DNA of 14,629 nucleotides from Peribacter sp964404805 (GTDB lineage: Bacteria > Patescibacteriota > Gracilibacteria > Peribacterales > Peribacteraceae). The notes beneath the pieces were generated by a model. The model saw nothing but the letters and a program-made list of their open reading frames with translations. It was not told the origin of the DNA and ran no database searches. The stretch lies in contig CAYOLJ010000020.1 of assembly GCA_964404805.1 (NCBI GenBank), forward strand, positions 1-14,629. The letters run 5' to 3'. Position numbers and translations under genes: made by a program. Positions 1-6,431 of the stretch are shown one piece after another (within the stretch, counting starts at the first letter, position 1; each line of letters begins with the position of its first letter).

Positions 1-2
1 CC

Positions 3-818
3 ATCAATACCGCAATGAGTGACCTGCGTGATGCGTCTGCCAGCTACGACACGAGCATTGCGACAGAAGAGAGCACGTACGCTGCCGCCAAAGCAGCCAA
101 GCAGACTGCAGAATCCGCAATTATTACGTACGAAACCTCCCTGCGCACACAGGAGGCGCAACTTGCCCTCAAGAAAGCCGGTCCACGCGAGACGCAGCTC
201 ACTGCCTCACGTGCAAACATGAACGCCGTCGGAGCAAATGTGGCCAGAGCTCGCGCAAAGCTCGAAGACACCATCATCCGCGCACCGGCGGACGGCGTCA
301 TCACGAAAATTGACTTCAAGGAAGGAGAATTCACCGGTGATCCGGACAACGCCAATCACTCCATCAATATGCTTGGAGCCTCGCCCTTCCGTGTCGAGAT
401 GTTCCTCTCAGAGGTCGATATTCCCAAGGTACAGCTTTCGCAGAGCGGCTCCATTGAGCTTGATGCGTTCCCGGGAGTGAACTACGCGCTCAAGGTCACA
501 TCAATCGAGCCGGGGCCCACCAAGATCGATGGTGTCTCGAAGTATCGCGTGAGCTTAAACTTCGTATACCCGCACGATGAATTCAAGATCGGCATGACGG
601 GCGACGCTGAAATCATCACAGGAGAGCGCAAAGATGTGTTGCTCGCTCCGGTACGATCCGTTATTCAGAAAAACGGCGAAGGCAAGGTTATCCGTATCCT
701 CGAAAACGGAAAAGTTGTCGACAAACCCGTGACGACCGGCATGGAATCCGATACCGATGTCGAAGTTGTCACTGGACTTACCGAAGAGGAGACTGTGGTC
801 GTCCTCATTAAGCAGTAA
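3..818 (+). CDS. HlyD/MacA-type periplasmic adaptor of an ABC exporter, 5' partial
   Basis: The frame is open to the left edge, so the N-terminus (signal or membrane anchor and first half of the hairpin) is missing; the ATG at 15 is internal. What remains starts in an Ala/Gln/Glu-rich coiled coil. It passes into the second half of a lipoyl-like domain (TIIRAPADGVITKIDFKEGE, roughly residues 85-105 from that ATG), then a beta-barrel region and a C-terminal membrane-proximal domain ending in VVVLIKQ. This is the layout of membrane-fusion proteins such as MacA and YknX, which bind the permease and help pass substrate outward. The ATPase gene starts 2 nt after the stop, so the two are probably translationally coupled. 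If the host has a single membrane, as inferred, the protein would act without a TolC-type channel, as YknX does. The family call is firm; the substrate is unknown. Confidence 0.88.
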   Translation: MNTAMSDLRDASASYDTSIATEESTYAAAKAAKQTAESAIITYETSLRTQEAQLALKKAGPRETQLTASRANMNAVGANVARARAKLEDTIIRAPADGVITKIDFKEGEFTGDPDNANHSINMLGASPFRVEMFLSEVDIPKVQLSQSGSIELDAFPGVNYALKVTSIEPGPTKIDGVSKYRVSLNFVYPHDEFKIGMTGDAEIITGERKDVLLAPVRSVIQKNGEGKVIRILENGKVVDKPVTTGMESDTDVEVVTGLTEEETVVVLIKQ

Positions 819-820
819 CC

Positions 821-1561
821 ATGCCAAAAAAAGAATCTTCACCGCTGATCGAAGCCAAGAACCTCTATAAATCGTACTTCAACGAGACGATCGAAACTCC
901 TGTGCTTTACGATATCAACTTACAAATCAACACAGGAGAATTTGTGGCTATCATGGGCCCATCGGGGTCAGGAAAATCCACGCTCATGCATATCTTGGGT
1001 TTTTTGGATGTTCCGACAAAAGGTCACTATCACTTTAAGGGCGAATCCACAGAGCAGAAGGGGGAGGATGAACTGGCGCGCATTCGTTCTTCAAGTGTGA
1101 GTTTCGTGTTCCAGTCGTTCAACCTGCTGCCACGAACGAGTGTTATCGATAATGTCTCGCTCCCGCTCCTCTATCACAGCGCCACTCGCCCAGCCGATCG
1201 CTATGATCGTGCTATGAAGGCCATCAAGGCTGTCGGACTCACTGACCGCGCCACGTACCTGAGTAATCAGCTCTCGGGTGGACAGCAGCAGCGCGTGGCT
1301 ATCGCGCGTGCCCTCGTCACGGAGCCAGAGATCATTTTTGCCGACGAGCCCACAGGAAACCTAGACTCCGCATCGGGCAAACATGTGATGGAAATCCTGC
1401 AGAAACTCCATCAAGCGGGGCACACAATCATTCTCGTCACACACGAAAAAACGACAGCAGAGCATGCCGAGCGCATCATCCAAATTATGGATGGCCGCAT
1501 CGTTTCAGATAACAAGACGTTCACGCGTCGCATTGCCAGTCAGGTGAAAGAGCTCAAGTAA
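821..1561 (+). CDS. MacB/LolD-type ABC transporter ATPase
   Basis: A stand-alone nucleotide-binding subunit of 246 residues that should power the two FtsX-like permeases encoded next. All ABC motifs are intact: Walker A GPSGSGKST at 46-54, Q-loop glutamine in FVFQSFNLLP (Q98), signature LSGGQQQR at 151-158, Walker B IIFADEP at 171-177, D-loop NLD at 180-182 and H-loop histidine H208. The NLLPRTSVIDNV segment after the Q-loop and the LSGGQQQRVAIARAL signature are typical of the MacB/LolD/FtsE class. The gene lies 2 nt after the adaptor stop and 10 nt before the first permease ATG. No Shine-Dalgarno sequence precedes the ATG, so coupling is likely. Family and role are secure; LolD-type lipoprotein release is less likely because a MacA-type adaptor is present. 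Confidence 0.95.
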   Translation: MPKKESSPLIEAKNLYKSYFNETIETPVLYDINLQINTGEFVAIMGPSGSGKSTLMHILGFLDVPTKGHYHFKGESTEQKGEDELARIRSSSVSFVFQSFNLLPRTSVIDNVSLPLLYHSATRPADRYDRAMKAIKAVGLTDRATYLSNQLSGGQQQRVAIARALVTEPEIIFADEPTGNLDSASGKHVMEILQKLHQAGHTIILVTHEKTTAEHAERIIQIMDGRIVSDNKTFTRRIASQVKELK

Positions 1562-1571
1562 TTCTTTGCCA

Positions 1572-2810
1572 ATGCAACTTCGCGATACCGTCACCATCGC
1601 GCTCAAAGCAGTGAAGGGCAACAGTGCCCGATCTCTTCTTACTATGCTCGGCATCATTATTGGTGTCGGTGCTGTGGTACTCATGACGAGCGTGGGAGAG
1701 AGCATGCGAAACGTCATCTTAGGGCAGATTAGTGCGCTCGGGCCCAAGACCATTGCCATGTGGCCGGGCGAGAACGGCCCGGAGCAGGGAGCGGCAACGC
1801 TCAATCCCGATTTCGATAGCTTCACCCTCAATGACGTAGATGCTCTGAAGAGACTTCAGACTATTTCGAATGTTGCCCCTATCATTTTCGTACAAGGCAA
1901 AACCACCTACGGTACCGAGCAGACCGATACGCGCGTCGTAGGCACTACGCCGGACTACTACTTGAACCAAGTTGTCGGTGTTACCGAGGGCCGTCTGCAC
2001 GACGAGCAGGATGAGCTGGAGGGTCGGGCAGTTGCCGTGCTCGGACCCGACACTGCCAAGGATCTCTTCTTTAACCAGAGCCCGCTCGGCAAGCGCATCG
2101 AGATTGGCAATAAGAAGTACACGGTGATCGGCGTGCTGGAGTCGGTAGGATCCCAGTTCTTTCAGAACATGGATGAGCGGATCATCATTCCCTTCGAGAC
2201 AGCCCACATCGTTTCGCAGCGCTCCTACGTCGACATGGTCACGGCAATGTCAACAGGCGACACAGCAGACGCTGTTGCCGATATTCAATTCTTGCTCCGC
2301 CGCCGCCACAACATCATCCCTCCAGAAACGGGGCCAGAGACGGACAATGATGACTTTCTCGTCCGCACCGCAGAGCAGGCACAGGAAATCTTGGGCACAG
2401 TATCCATAAGTCTGACCGCCTTTATTACAATGATTGCGACAATTTCGCTCGTTGTCGGCGGCATCGGCATTATGAACATCATGCTGGTCGCCGTGACGGA
2501 ACGCACCCGTGAGATCGGCCTGCGCAAAGCCCTTGGAGCGCGCCGCAATGACATCCTGCTGCAATTCCTCATCGAGGCCATTGTCCTCACGTTGCTTGGG
2601 GGCCTGATTGGCATACTGCTCGGAGTAAGTCTGAATGCCATCATTGTTGGCATCGCACGAAAATTCCTCGACCGATACATTTTTGCTTTGAATCCCATCG
2701 CCATGTTCGCCGCCTTGATCATGGCAGGGGGCACCGGACTCGTCTTTGGTATTTATCCGGCCCGCAAAGCCGCGGAACTCAATCCTATCGAAGCTCTTCG
2801 CTACGAATAA
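1572..2810 (+). CDS. MacB-like FtsX-family ABC permease, copy 1
   Basis: Membrane subunit of the exporter, 412 residues from the ATG at 1572. An in-frame TTG at 1566 would add two residues, but the ATG is preferred. The layout is that of MacB permeases: one N-terminal transmembrane helix (about 21-40, LLTMLGIIIGVGAVVLM), a large extracytoplasmic domain (about 45-270) and three C-terminal helices (about 274-300, 332-353, 372-396). Between the second and third helices lies the conserved cytoplasmic coupling segment TREIGLRKALGARR. In classical MacB the ATPase and permease are fused; here they are split and the permease is duplicated, as in YknY/YknZ-type systems. The TAA stop shares its last base with the next gene's ATG, which predicts coupled synthesis of the two permeases. 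Confidence 0.93.
   Translation: MQLRDTVTIALKAVKGNSARSLLTMLGIIIGVGAVVLMTSVGESMRNVILGQISALGPKTIAMWPGENGPEQGAATLNPDFDSFTLNDVDALKRLQTISNVAPIIFVQGKTTYGTEQTDTRVVGTTPDYYLNQVVGVTEGRLHDEQDELEGRAVAVLGPDTAKDLFFNQSPLGKRIEIGNKKYTVIGVLESVGSQFFQNMDERIIIPFETAHIVSQRSYVDMVTAMSTGDTADAVADIQFLLRRRHNIIPPETGPETDNDDFLVRTAEQAQEILGTVSISLTAFITMIATISLVVGGIGIMNIMLVAVTERTREIGLRKALGARRNDILLQFLIEAIVLTLLGGLIGILLGVSLNAIIVGIARKFLDRYIFALNPIAMFAALIMAGGTGLVFGIYPARKAAELNPIEALRYE
2448..2489 (+). repeat. 42-nt exact repeat shared by the two permease genes
   Basis: Bases 2448-2489 are identical to 3665-3706 in the next gene, and identity stops on both sides. The segment encodes LVVGGIGIMNIMLV in the second transmembrane helix of each permease. 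Neighbouring codons differ freely at synonymous sites, so the exact match fits duplication followed by local gene conversion or unusually strong codon constraint. Confidence 0.9.
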
Positions 2811-4027
2811 TGCGTATACAAGACACTCTCCGATCGGCCCTCGAAGGACTCACCCGCAACATCTCGCGATCGCTGCTCACAACGCTCGGCATCATCATCG
2901 GCGTGGGTTCTGTGGTACTGATGGTTTCAGTTGGTGCGACCTTCCAGAACTTCATTTTAGACCAGGTAAGCGACTTCAGCGGAAACACCTTCGAAATCCA
3001 TTCCAAAGGACTGCAGGAAATCGGCAAAGAAACCAATACGCTCACCGAGAGCGACGCAGAGGCGCTTGCCAAGCTCTCGACAGTCAAGAATGTCGTTCCC
3101 GTGATCTTCGTCGCACAGAAAGTGAAATTCGGAACAGAAGAAGTGAGCCCTATGATCATGGGGTCAACCAAAGATATCTTCGAAAACTGGTCCATGAAGG
3201 TTGCCAATGGACGCCTGCTCAGTGATGGAGACCTGAAGGGGGGCCAAAGTGTCGTGGTATTGGGCGGCAAAACTGCTGAAGATCTTTTTGGGAACTCGGA
3301 TCCTCTCGGCAAACGTATTAGTGTCGGGGAACGTAAATTCACTGTCGTCGGTGTTCTCAAAACCCTCGGAGGAGCAATGGGGGCACAGATGGATACGCCT
3401 ATCTACATTCCATTCACTGTCGCGCAGACCCTGACGAGCAAGGGACGCTACATCGATTATATTTCTCTGCAGGCTGTAGGCAACATCGATCTCGCGACCG
3501 AGGATATTAAGTCGCTGCTTCGCCAGCGCCACAACATCGATAATCCGAATGATGATCCTGATAAGGATGACTTCATTTCCCGTTCATTCGCACAGGCAAC
3601 GGAGATCATCGGCACCGTCACGCTTTCGATCACCATCTTCCTCGGCCTCATCGCCGGCATCTCACTCGTTGTCGGCGGCATCGGCATTATGAACATCATG
3701 CTGGTCTCTGTTTCAGAACGAACAAAGGAGATCGGTCTACGTAAAGCAGTGGGTGCCCGTCGAAGCGACATTTTATTGCAGTTCCTCATCGAGGCTGTTG
3801 CCCTTACGCTGCTTGGAGGACTCATTGGTATTGTTGGAGGCGGCCTCCTCGGGTTCCTCATGACAAGGCTCGCTGCAAAGTTCCTCGGCGACCTCTCATT
3901 TGCTCTCACAATCAACTCTATTCTGCTCTCTATTGGTATGGCAGTGGGAACCGGATTGATCTTCGGTCTCTACCCTGCAAGACGCGCCGCCAAGTTACAC
4001 CCCATTGAAGCAATGCGCTTCGAGTAG
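2810..4027 (+). CDS. MacB-like FtsX-family ABC permease, copy 2
   Basis: A second permease of 405 residues, clearly paralogous to the one before it. It has the same single N-terminal helix (LLTTLGIIIGVGSVVLMVSV), an extracytoplasmic domain of about 220 residues, and three C-terminal helices from about residue 267. The coupling segment TKEIGLRKAVGARR and the C-terminal tail FGLYPARRAAKLHPIEAMRFE match copy 1 closely, while the extracytoplasmic domains have diverged. That pattern fits a heterodimeric permease in which the halves contact substrate and adaptor differently; heterodimer formation is inference. The start ATG overlaps the preceding TAA by one base. It appears to be the last core gene of the exporter operon. 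No convincing terminator follows: a weak bulged stem at 4037-4058 lacks a T-tract. Confidence 0.93.
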   Translation: MRIQDTLRSALEGLTRNISRSLLTTLGIIIGVGSVVLMVSVGATFQNFILDQVSDFSGNTFEIHSKGLQEIGKETNTLTESDAEALAKLSTVKNVVPVIFVAQKVKFGTEEVSPMIMGSTKDIFENWSMKVANGRLLSDGDLKGGQSVVVLGGKTAEDLFGNSDPLGKRISVGERKFTVVGVLKTLGGAMGAQMDTPIYIPFTVAQTLTSKGRYIDYISLQAVGNIDLATEDIKSLLRQRHNIDNPNDDPDKDDFISRSFAQATEIIGTVTLSITIFLGLIAGISLVVGGIGIMNIMLVSVSERTKEIGLRKAVGARRSDILLQFLIEAVALTLLGGLIGIVGGGLLGFLMTRLAAKFLGDLSFALTINSILLSIGMAVGTGLIFGLYPARRAAKLHPIEAMRFE

Positions 4028-4097
4028 CCAAAATCACCACTCTTGCACGTAAAGGTGGGGTCGGGAGACAATGTGTTTCCTTTCCCCATTTCTATCC

Positions 4098-4220
4098 ATG
4101 GACGAGTTCACATGTGATCTCTGCAGTCAGCCGATCTGCAAACTGTGCGGCGGGTGCGAATGTGATGAGAATGCCTGCACGTGCGATGTCGCAGAGGAAA
4201 AGGACGAAGATGAAGAGTAG
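4098..4220 (+). CDS. Cys-rich 40-residue microprotein (metal-binding candidate)
   Basis: A short frame encoding 40 residues with eight cysteines at 6, 9, 14, 17, 20, 22, 27 and 29, in the pattern CxxC-x4-CxxC-xx-C-x-C-x4-C-x-C. An acidic tail follows (EEKDEDEE). Such spacing is what a zinc/copper-binding or metallothionein-like protein, or a small Fe-S protein, would need; a disulfide-rich exported peptide is the alternative. No family was recognised. An in-frame ATG at 4071 would give 49 residues and is preceded at 3 nt by GGGAG, so the start is uncertain; the ATG at 4098 begins directly at the Cys-rich core. It lies 70 nt after the exporter permeases and 18 nt before a membrane protein, on the same strand. 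The regular Cys pattern and the stop at a natural gene boundary argue for a real gene. Confidence 0.6.
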   Translation: MDEFTCDLCSQPICKLCGGCECDENACTCDVAEEKDEDEE

Positions 4221-4223
4221 CCG

Positions 4224-4232
4224 TGATACACT
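4224..4232 (+). promoter_or_regulatory. candidate extended -10 for the membrane-protein gene
   Basis: TGATACACT reads as TGn plus a hexamer with four of six consensus bases. Only 6 nt separate it from the ATG at 4239, so a transcript from here would begin at or next to the start codon. No convincing -35 is visible. The element also lies right after the Cys-rich gene, so the downstream gene may instead be cotranscribed. Confidence 0.25.
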
Positions 4233-4238
4233 GCGGCC

Positions 4239-4640
4239 ATGCTGAAGTTGTTTGTGTTGCTCGCGTTCCTCGCCGCGCAGTTCATCATCACATGGTTCGG
4301 CGTTTTTCTCAGTAAGATCCCTCCCAGAGGCACGGTCTTCGGATGGTCATACACATCGCCGCTTTTCGGGCTCTTCGTAACACTTATCGCATTCATTTGG
4401 ATCCCCGTTATTATCAATCTGCTCTATGGGCTCGGATTCCAGTGGGGCAATCGTGCATTCGGAAGTTTTCTTGTGGTGATTTCTCTTTGGATTGCAGCCG
4501 CGCCGCTTGCCGCACTGCTCTTCAACTTACTGGTTGTGCGAGAAAAAGTTGATCTTCCTCTCCTTCTCGGCCTCCTCTGTATCACAATTGGGAGCATTCT
4601 CGTCGCTACGCGCAGAGAGATCGCTTCACTCTTCTCGTGA
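4239..4640 (+). CDS. small four-helix integral membrane protein, function unknown
   Basis: Encodes 133 residues, mostly hydrophobic. Four transmembrane helices are evident at about 3-24, 41-66, 75-98 and 106-124, with short polar links and a basic end (ATRRE) after helix 4. The last two helices, with the link LLVVREKVDLPLLLGLLCITIGSILVA, resemble the end of EamA/DMT or small multidrug resistance proteins, where a charged turn is followed by a Gly-rich helix. This would make it a half-size DMT-like transporter that must dimerise, but the likeness is weak and no substrate can be named. The ATG is 18 nt after the Cys-rich microprotein, so the two may be a functional pair. No Shine-Dalgarno sequence is present. 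Confidence 0.75.
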   Translation: MLKLFVLLAFLAAQFIITWFGVFLSKIPPRGTVFGWSYTSPLFGLFVTLIAFIWIPVIINLLYGLGFQWGNRAFGSFLVVISLWIAAAPLAALLFNLLVVREKVDLPLLLGLLCITIGSILVATRREIASLFS

Positions 4641-4684
4641 ACATGCACACTGTGCAGGAAAAAGGGAAAGATGGTGAACTCAAA

Positions 4685-4720
4685 GAGCGCCACAGAACCC
4701 AGAGAGGTTCCATAGCGCTC
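4685..4720. terminator. stem-loop between convergent genes, possible bidirectional terminator
   Basis: GAGCGC (4685-4690) pairs with GCGCTC (4715-4720), and GAACC (4695-4699) pairs with GGTTC (4706-4710). A symmetric 4x4 internal loop lies between the two helices, and CAGAGA forms the hairpin loop. It sits 44 nt after the plus-strand stop at 4640 and 13 nt after the minus-strand stop at 4734. On the minus strand it is followed by TTTGAG; the plus side has no T-tract. Position supports termination; the poor U-tract keeps confidence moderate. Confidence 0.5.
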
Positions 4721-4733
4721 AATGAAGCTTTGA

Positions 4734-5492
4734 TTACTGTAATTCGTAAATTAGTGACACCGAGACATTTACTTCCTGTTCCCCAGCAGGAACGGCAATC
4801 GACGGAACCGGTGCGCCACCGCCCACACCCACACTCTCCATCATCACGTTAGCCTTGCGGTAATCCATCGCCGGCACATAGCCGCCCCCCTCAGAGAAAC
4901 CTTTCAGTCGCTTGATGTCTTTGCCAAGCTGGTCCGCAAGGAGCTTAGCCTTTGCCTCGGCTTTCTGAATCGCCTTATCACGTGCAGCGGCCTGTAGCAT
5001 TTCTGGATCATCCATGGTGAAGTCAACTCCGCCGACCTGGTTCACCCCTTCGCTTGTTACCGCAGCAAGCAGATCACCAATCTTATCGAGATCCCGCACC
5101 TTCACGTGCAGAGACTGCATGGCCTGAAACCCACGAGGAATCTGCTGACCATCCTTCCAGTCATACTCTGGCTGAAGCGAGAGAGAGTCCGTTGTGACAT
5201 CCTTATCTTCGATGCCTTGCTTCTTTACTGCAGCAATGACATCGGCCATTTCTTCACTGAGCAGCTTCATTGCCTGCTGCGCGGTCGACTGTCGGCCCGT
5301 TTTGACCCCAAAGCTCACAACGGCAATATCCGGAGTTGCTGCTGCTTTTCCTGTAGCTTCAACGGCAATCGTCATCGGCGAGAAGTCGCGCTGTTCGATC
5401 ACCTTACCCGTGAGATAAAAACCACCAGCAACTACGATAAGCAAAAACGCAAACCAGCAGTGAGGCTTACAAGAAGTGCATGTATTTTCCAT
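4734..5492 (-). CDS. SIMPL-domain (DUF541) protein with N-terminal membrane anchor
   Basis: 252 residues from the ATG at 5492. A cysteine-bearing cytoplasmic head (Cys 5, 8, 12) is followed by one hydrophobic helix (about 13-28) and then a SIMPL domain to the end. The domain opens with MTIAVEATGKAAATPDIAVVSFGVKT, continues through an AQQAMKLLSEEMADVIAAVKKQGI helix and a DVTTDSLSLQPEYDW strand, and closes with VSVSLIYEL, a typical SIMPL layout. The family sits outside the cytoplasmic membrane; its biochemical role is unclear, though some members are linked to stress tolerance or oligomeric assemblies. An upstream ATG at 5522 would add ten residues, but it lies inside a good extended -10 element, so 5492 is preferred. 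The gene lies 90 nt downstream of sufC on the same strand and probably has its own promoter. Confidence 0.88.
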   Translation of the reverse strand: MENTCTSCKPHCWFAFLLIVVAGGFYLTGKVIEQRDFSPMTIAVEATGKAAATPDIAVVSFGVKTGRQSTAQQAMKLLSEEMADVIAAVKKQGIEDKDVTTDSLSLQPEYDWKDGQQIPRGFQAMQSLHVKVRDLDKIGDLLAAVTSEGVNQVGGVDFTMDDPEMLQAAARDKAIQKAEAKAKLLADQLGKDIKRLKGFSEGGGYVPAMDYRKANVMMESVGVGGGAPVPSIAVPAGEQEVNVSVSLIYELQ

Positions 5493-5517
5493 GAAGAAAA
5501 GAGGGGAAAGGAGCACC

Positions 5518-5526
5518 ATCATATCA
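5518..5526 (-). promoter_or_regulatory. extended -10 element for the SIMPL gene
   Basis: On the minus strand the sequence reads TGATATGAT: TGn followed by TATGAT (five of six consensus bases). Transcription would begin near 5511, giving a leader of about 20 nt before the ATG at 5492 and excluding the ATG at 5522. The -35 region is poor (TTCTCT at 17 nt), as is usual for extended -10 promoters. Confidence 0.4.
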
Positions 5527-5568
5527 GTTTTACTGTAGGGAGAGAAAGAGTCCTACGAGCCCTCAAAG

Positions 5569-5584
5569 AAGCTCTGCAGAGCTT
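5569..5584 (-). terminator. 16-bp perfect palindrome at the sufC stop codon
   Basis: AAGCTCTGCAGAGCTT is a perfect palindrome that can fold as a 6-bp stem with a TGCA loop. It overlaps the sufC stop codon (5583-5585) and on the minus strand is followed by CTTTGAGG, a short pyrimidine run. A second stem, GTAGG/CCTAC (5535-5539 with 5552-5556), follows before the SIMPL promoter. This may be a weak sufC terminator; a dimeric-protein binding site is the alternative. Confidence 0.35.
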
Positions 5585-6341
5585 ATGTGTCCAGGCCGAT
5601 GTGTTTTTGAAATCCCTCTTTCTCTAGCCGACGCACGAGTGGCGCGCCGCCGGTCTCTACGATCTTGCCATTGAGCATAACGTGCACGCGATCAGGACGG
5701 AGTACACGCAAAAAGCGAATATTGTGTGTGACGAGAACCGCCGCAAAAGATGGATGCCGTTTGCGCAGATGTTTCAGTCCCTCAGCAACTACCGCCAGTG
5801 CATCGAGATCGAGTCCAGAATCTGTTTCGTCCAGTAAAGCAAGCTTTGGTTCTAATACAAGCAACTGTAAAACTTCAAGCTTCTTCTTCTCTCCCCCCGA
5901 AAACCCCTGGTGCACTGAACGATCCTCCCATGCACTGTCCACCTTGAGTAGGGCCATCTCTCGGGCCAATCGATCATGGAACTCGAGTGGCGCAAGGGAT
6001 TTGTTCTGTGCAGTAAGCGCAGAGAAAAGAAAATCCCGCACACTCACGCCAGCGATTTCCCGAGGATGTTGAAAAGCAAGAAAGAGCCCTGCCTGCGCCC
6101 GTTCGTGAGGAGCAAGGTCGAGCAGGTTCTTGCCACAGAATCGAACAGATCCACGAGTCACCTGCACCGCGGGATGCCCCATCAATGCGTGAACGAGTGA
6201 TGACTTTCCTGCTCCGTTCGGCCCCATAATGACATGAAGTTCGCCCGGCAACACCGAGAGCGAACATCCACGTACAATCTCCTTCTCTGCAATAGAGACG
6301 TGTATACCGCGAACGGAGAGGAGTGGTGAGTGGGATGGCAC
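5583..6341 (-). CDS. sufC: Fe-S cluster assembly ATPase SufC
   Basis: SufC-type ABC ATPase, which normally drives the SufBCD scaffold in Fe-S cluster assembly in the cytoplasm. From a GTG at 6341 it has 252 residues, the usual SufC size, with Walker A GPNGAGKS at 40-47. SufC-specific blocks follow: LFLAFQHPREIAGVSVRDFL after the Q-loop, signature GFSGGEKKKLEVLQL near 146-160, Walker B LALLDETDSGLDLDAL near 167-182, H-loop VTHN (H206) and PDRVHVMLNGKIVETGG. The open frame extends to a GTG at 6431, but SufC proteins begin just before the LLSVRGIHVS strand, and AGGGA lies 10 nt upstream of the GTG at 6341. No sufB, sufD, sufS or sufU is in the window, which is unusual since sufC normally travels with sufB and sufD. 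Lys replaces the usual Arg-Asn after EKK in the signature. Confidence 0.92.
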   Translation of the reverse strand: MPSHSPLLSVRGIHVSIAEKEIVRGCSLSVLPGELHVIMGPNGAGKSSLVHALMGHPAVQVTRGSVRFCGKNLLDLAPHERAQAGLFLAFQHPREIAGVSVRDFLFSALTAQNKSLAPLEFHDRLAREMALLKVDSAWEDRSVHQGFSGGEKKKLEVLQLLVLEPKLALLDETDSGLDLDALAVVAEGLKHLRKRHPSFAAVLVTHNIRFLRVLRPDRVHVMLNGKIVETGGAPLVRRLEKEGFQKHIGLDT

Positions 6342-6384
6342 AACACTAGTATCCCTGAGTAGATCGCAGTGAGAAAGCAAGTAG

Positions 6385-6401
6385 GCGAAAAAAGCTTTCG
6401 C
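6385..6401. promoter_or_regulatory. inverted repeat in the sufC-ferredoxin divergent gap
   Basis: GCGAAA and TTTCGC flank a 5-nt centre (AAAGC), giving a 17-bp inverted repeat in the 90-bp gap between the divergent sufC and ferredoxin starts. The position suits an operator controlling both genes. A weak -10-like CATACT (6420-6425) lies 6 nt before the ferredoxin ATG. It is not a recognisable IscR or Fur site, and a match this short could be chance. Confidence 0.25.
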
Positions 6402-6431
6402 AATGTAAACCGTGTACTGCATACTGTTCAC

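Noticed and set aside
1719..2734. Minus-strand frames of 104-162 residues inside the first permease gene
   Set aside because: Antisense to a strongly conserved FtsX-type permease; Met/Arg-rich composition typical of shadow frames.
4037..4058. Stem CCAC/GTGG with a bulge after the permease operon as a terminator
   Set aside because: The helix is short and interrupted, and the following bases are G-rich with no T-tract.
4637..4852. 71-residue plus-strand frame after the four-helix membrane protein
   Set aside because: It starts at a GTG, contains the 4685-4720 stem-loop, overlaps the well-supported SIMPL gene antisense, and its Arg/Pro/His-rich sequence looks like a shadow frame.
6342..6431. 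N-terminal extension of SufC up to the GTG at 6431
   Set aside because: SufC proteins begin just before the LLSVRGIHVS strand; the extension has no family match and would occupy the whole divergent promoter region.
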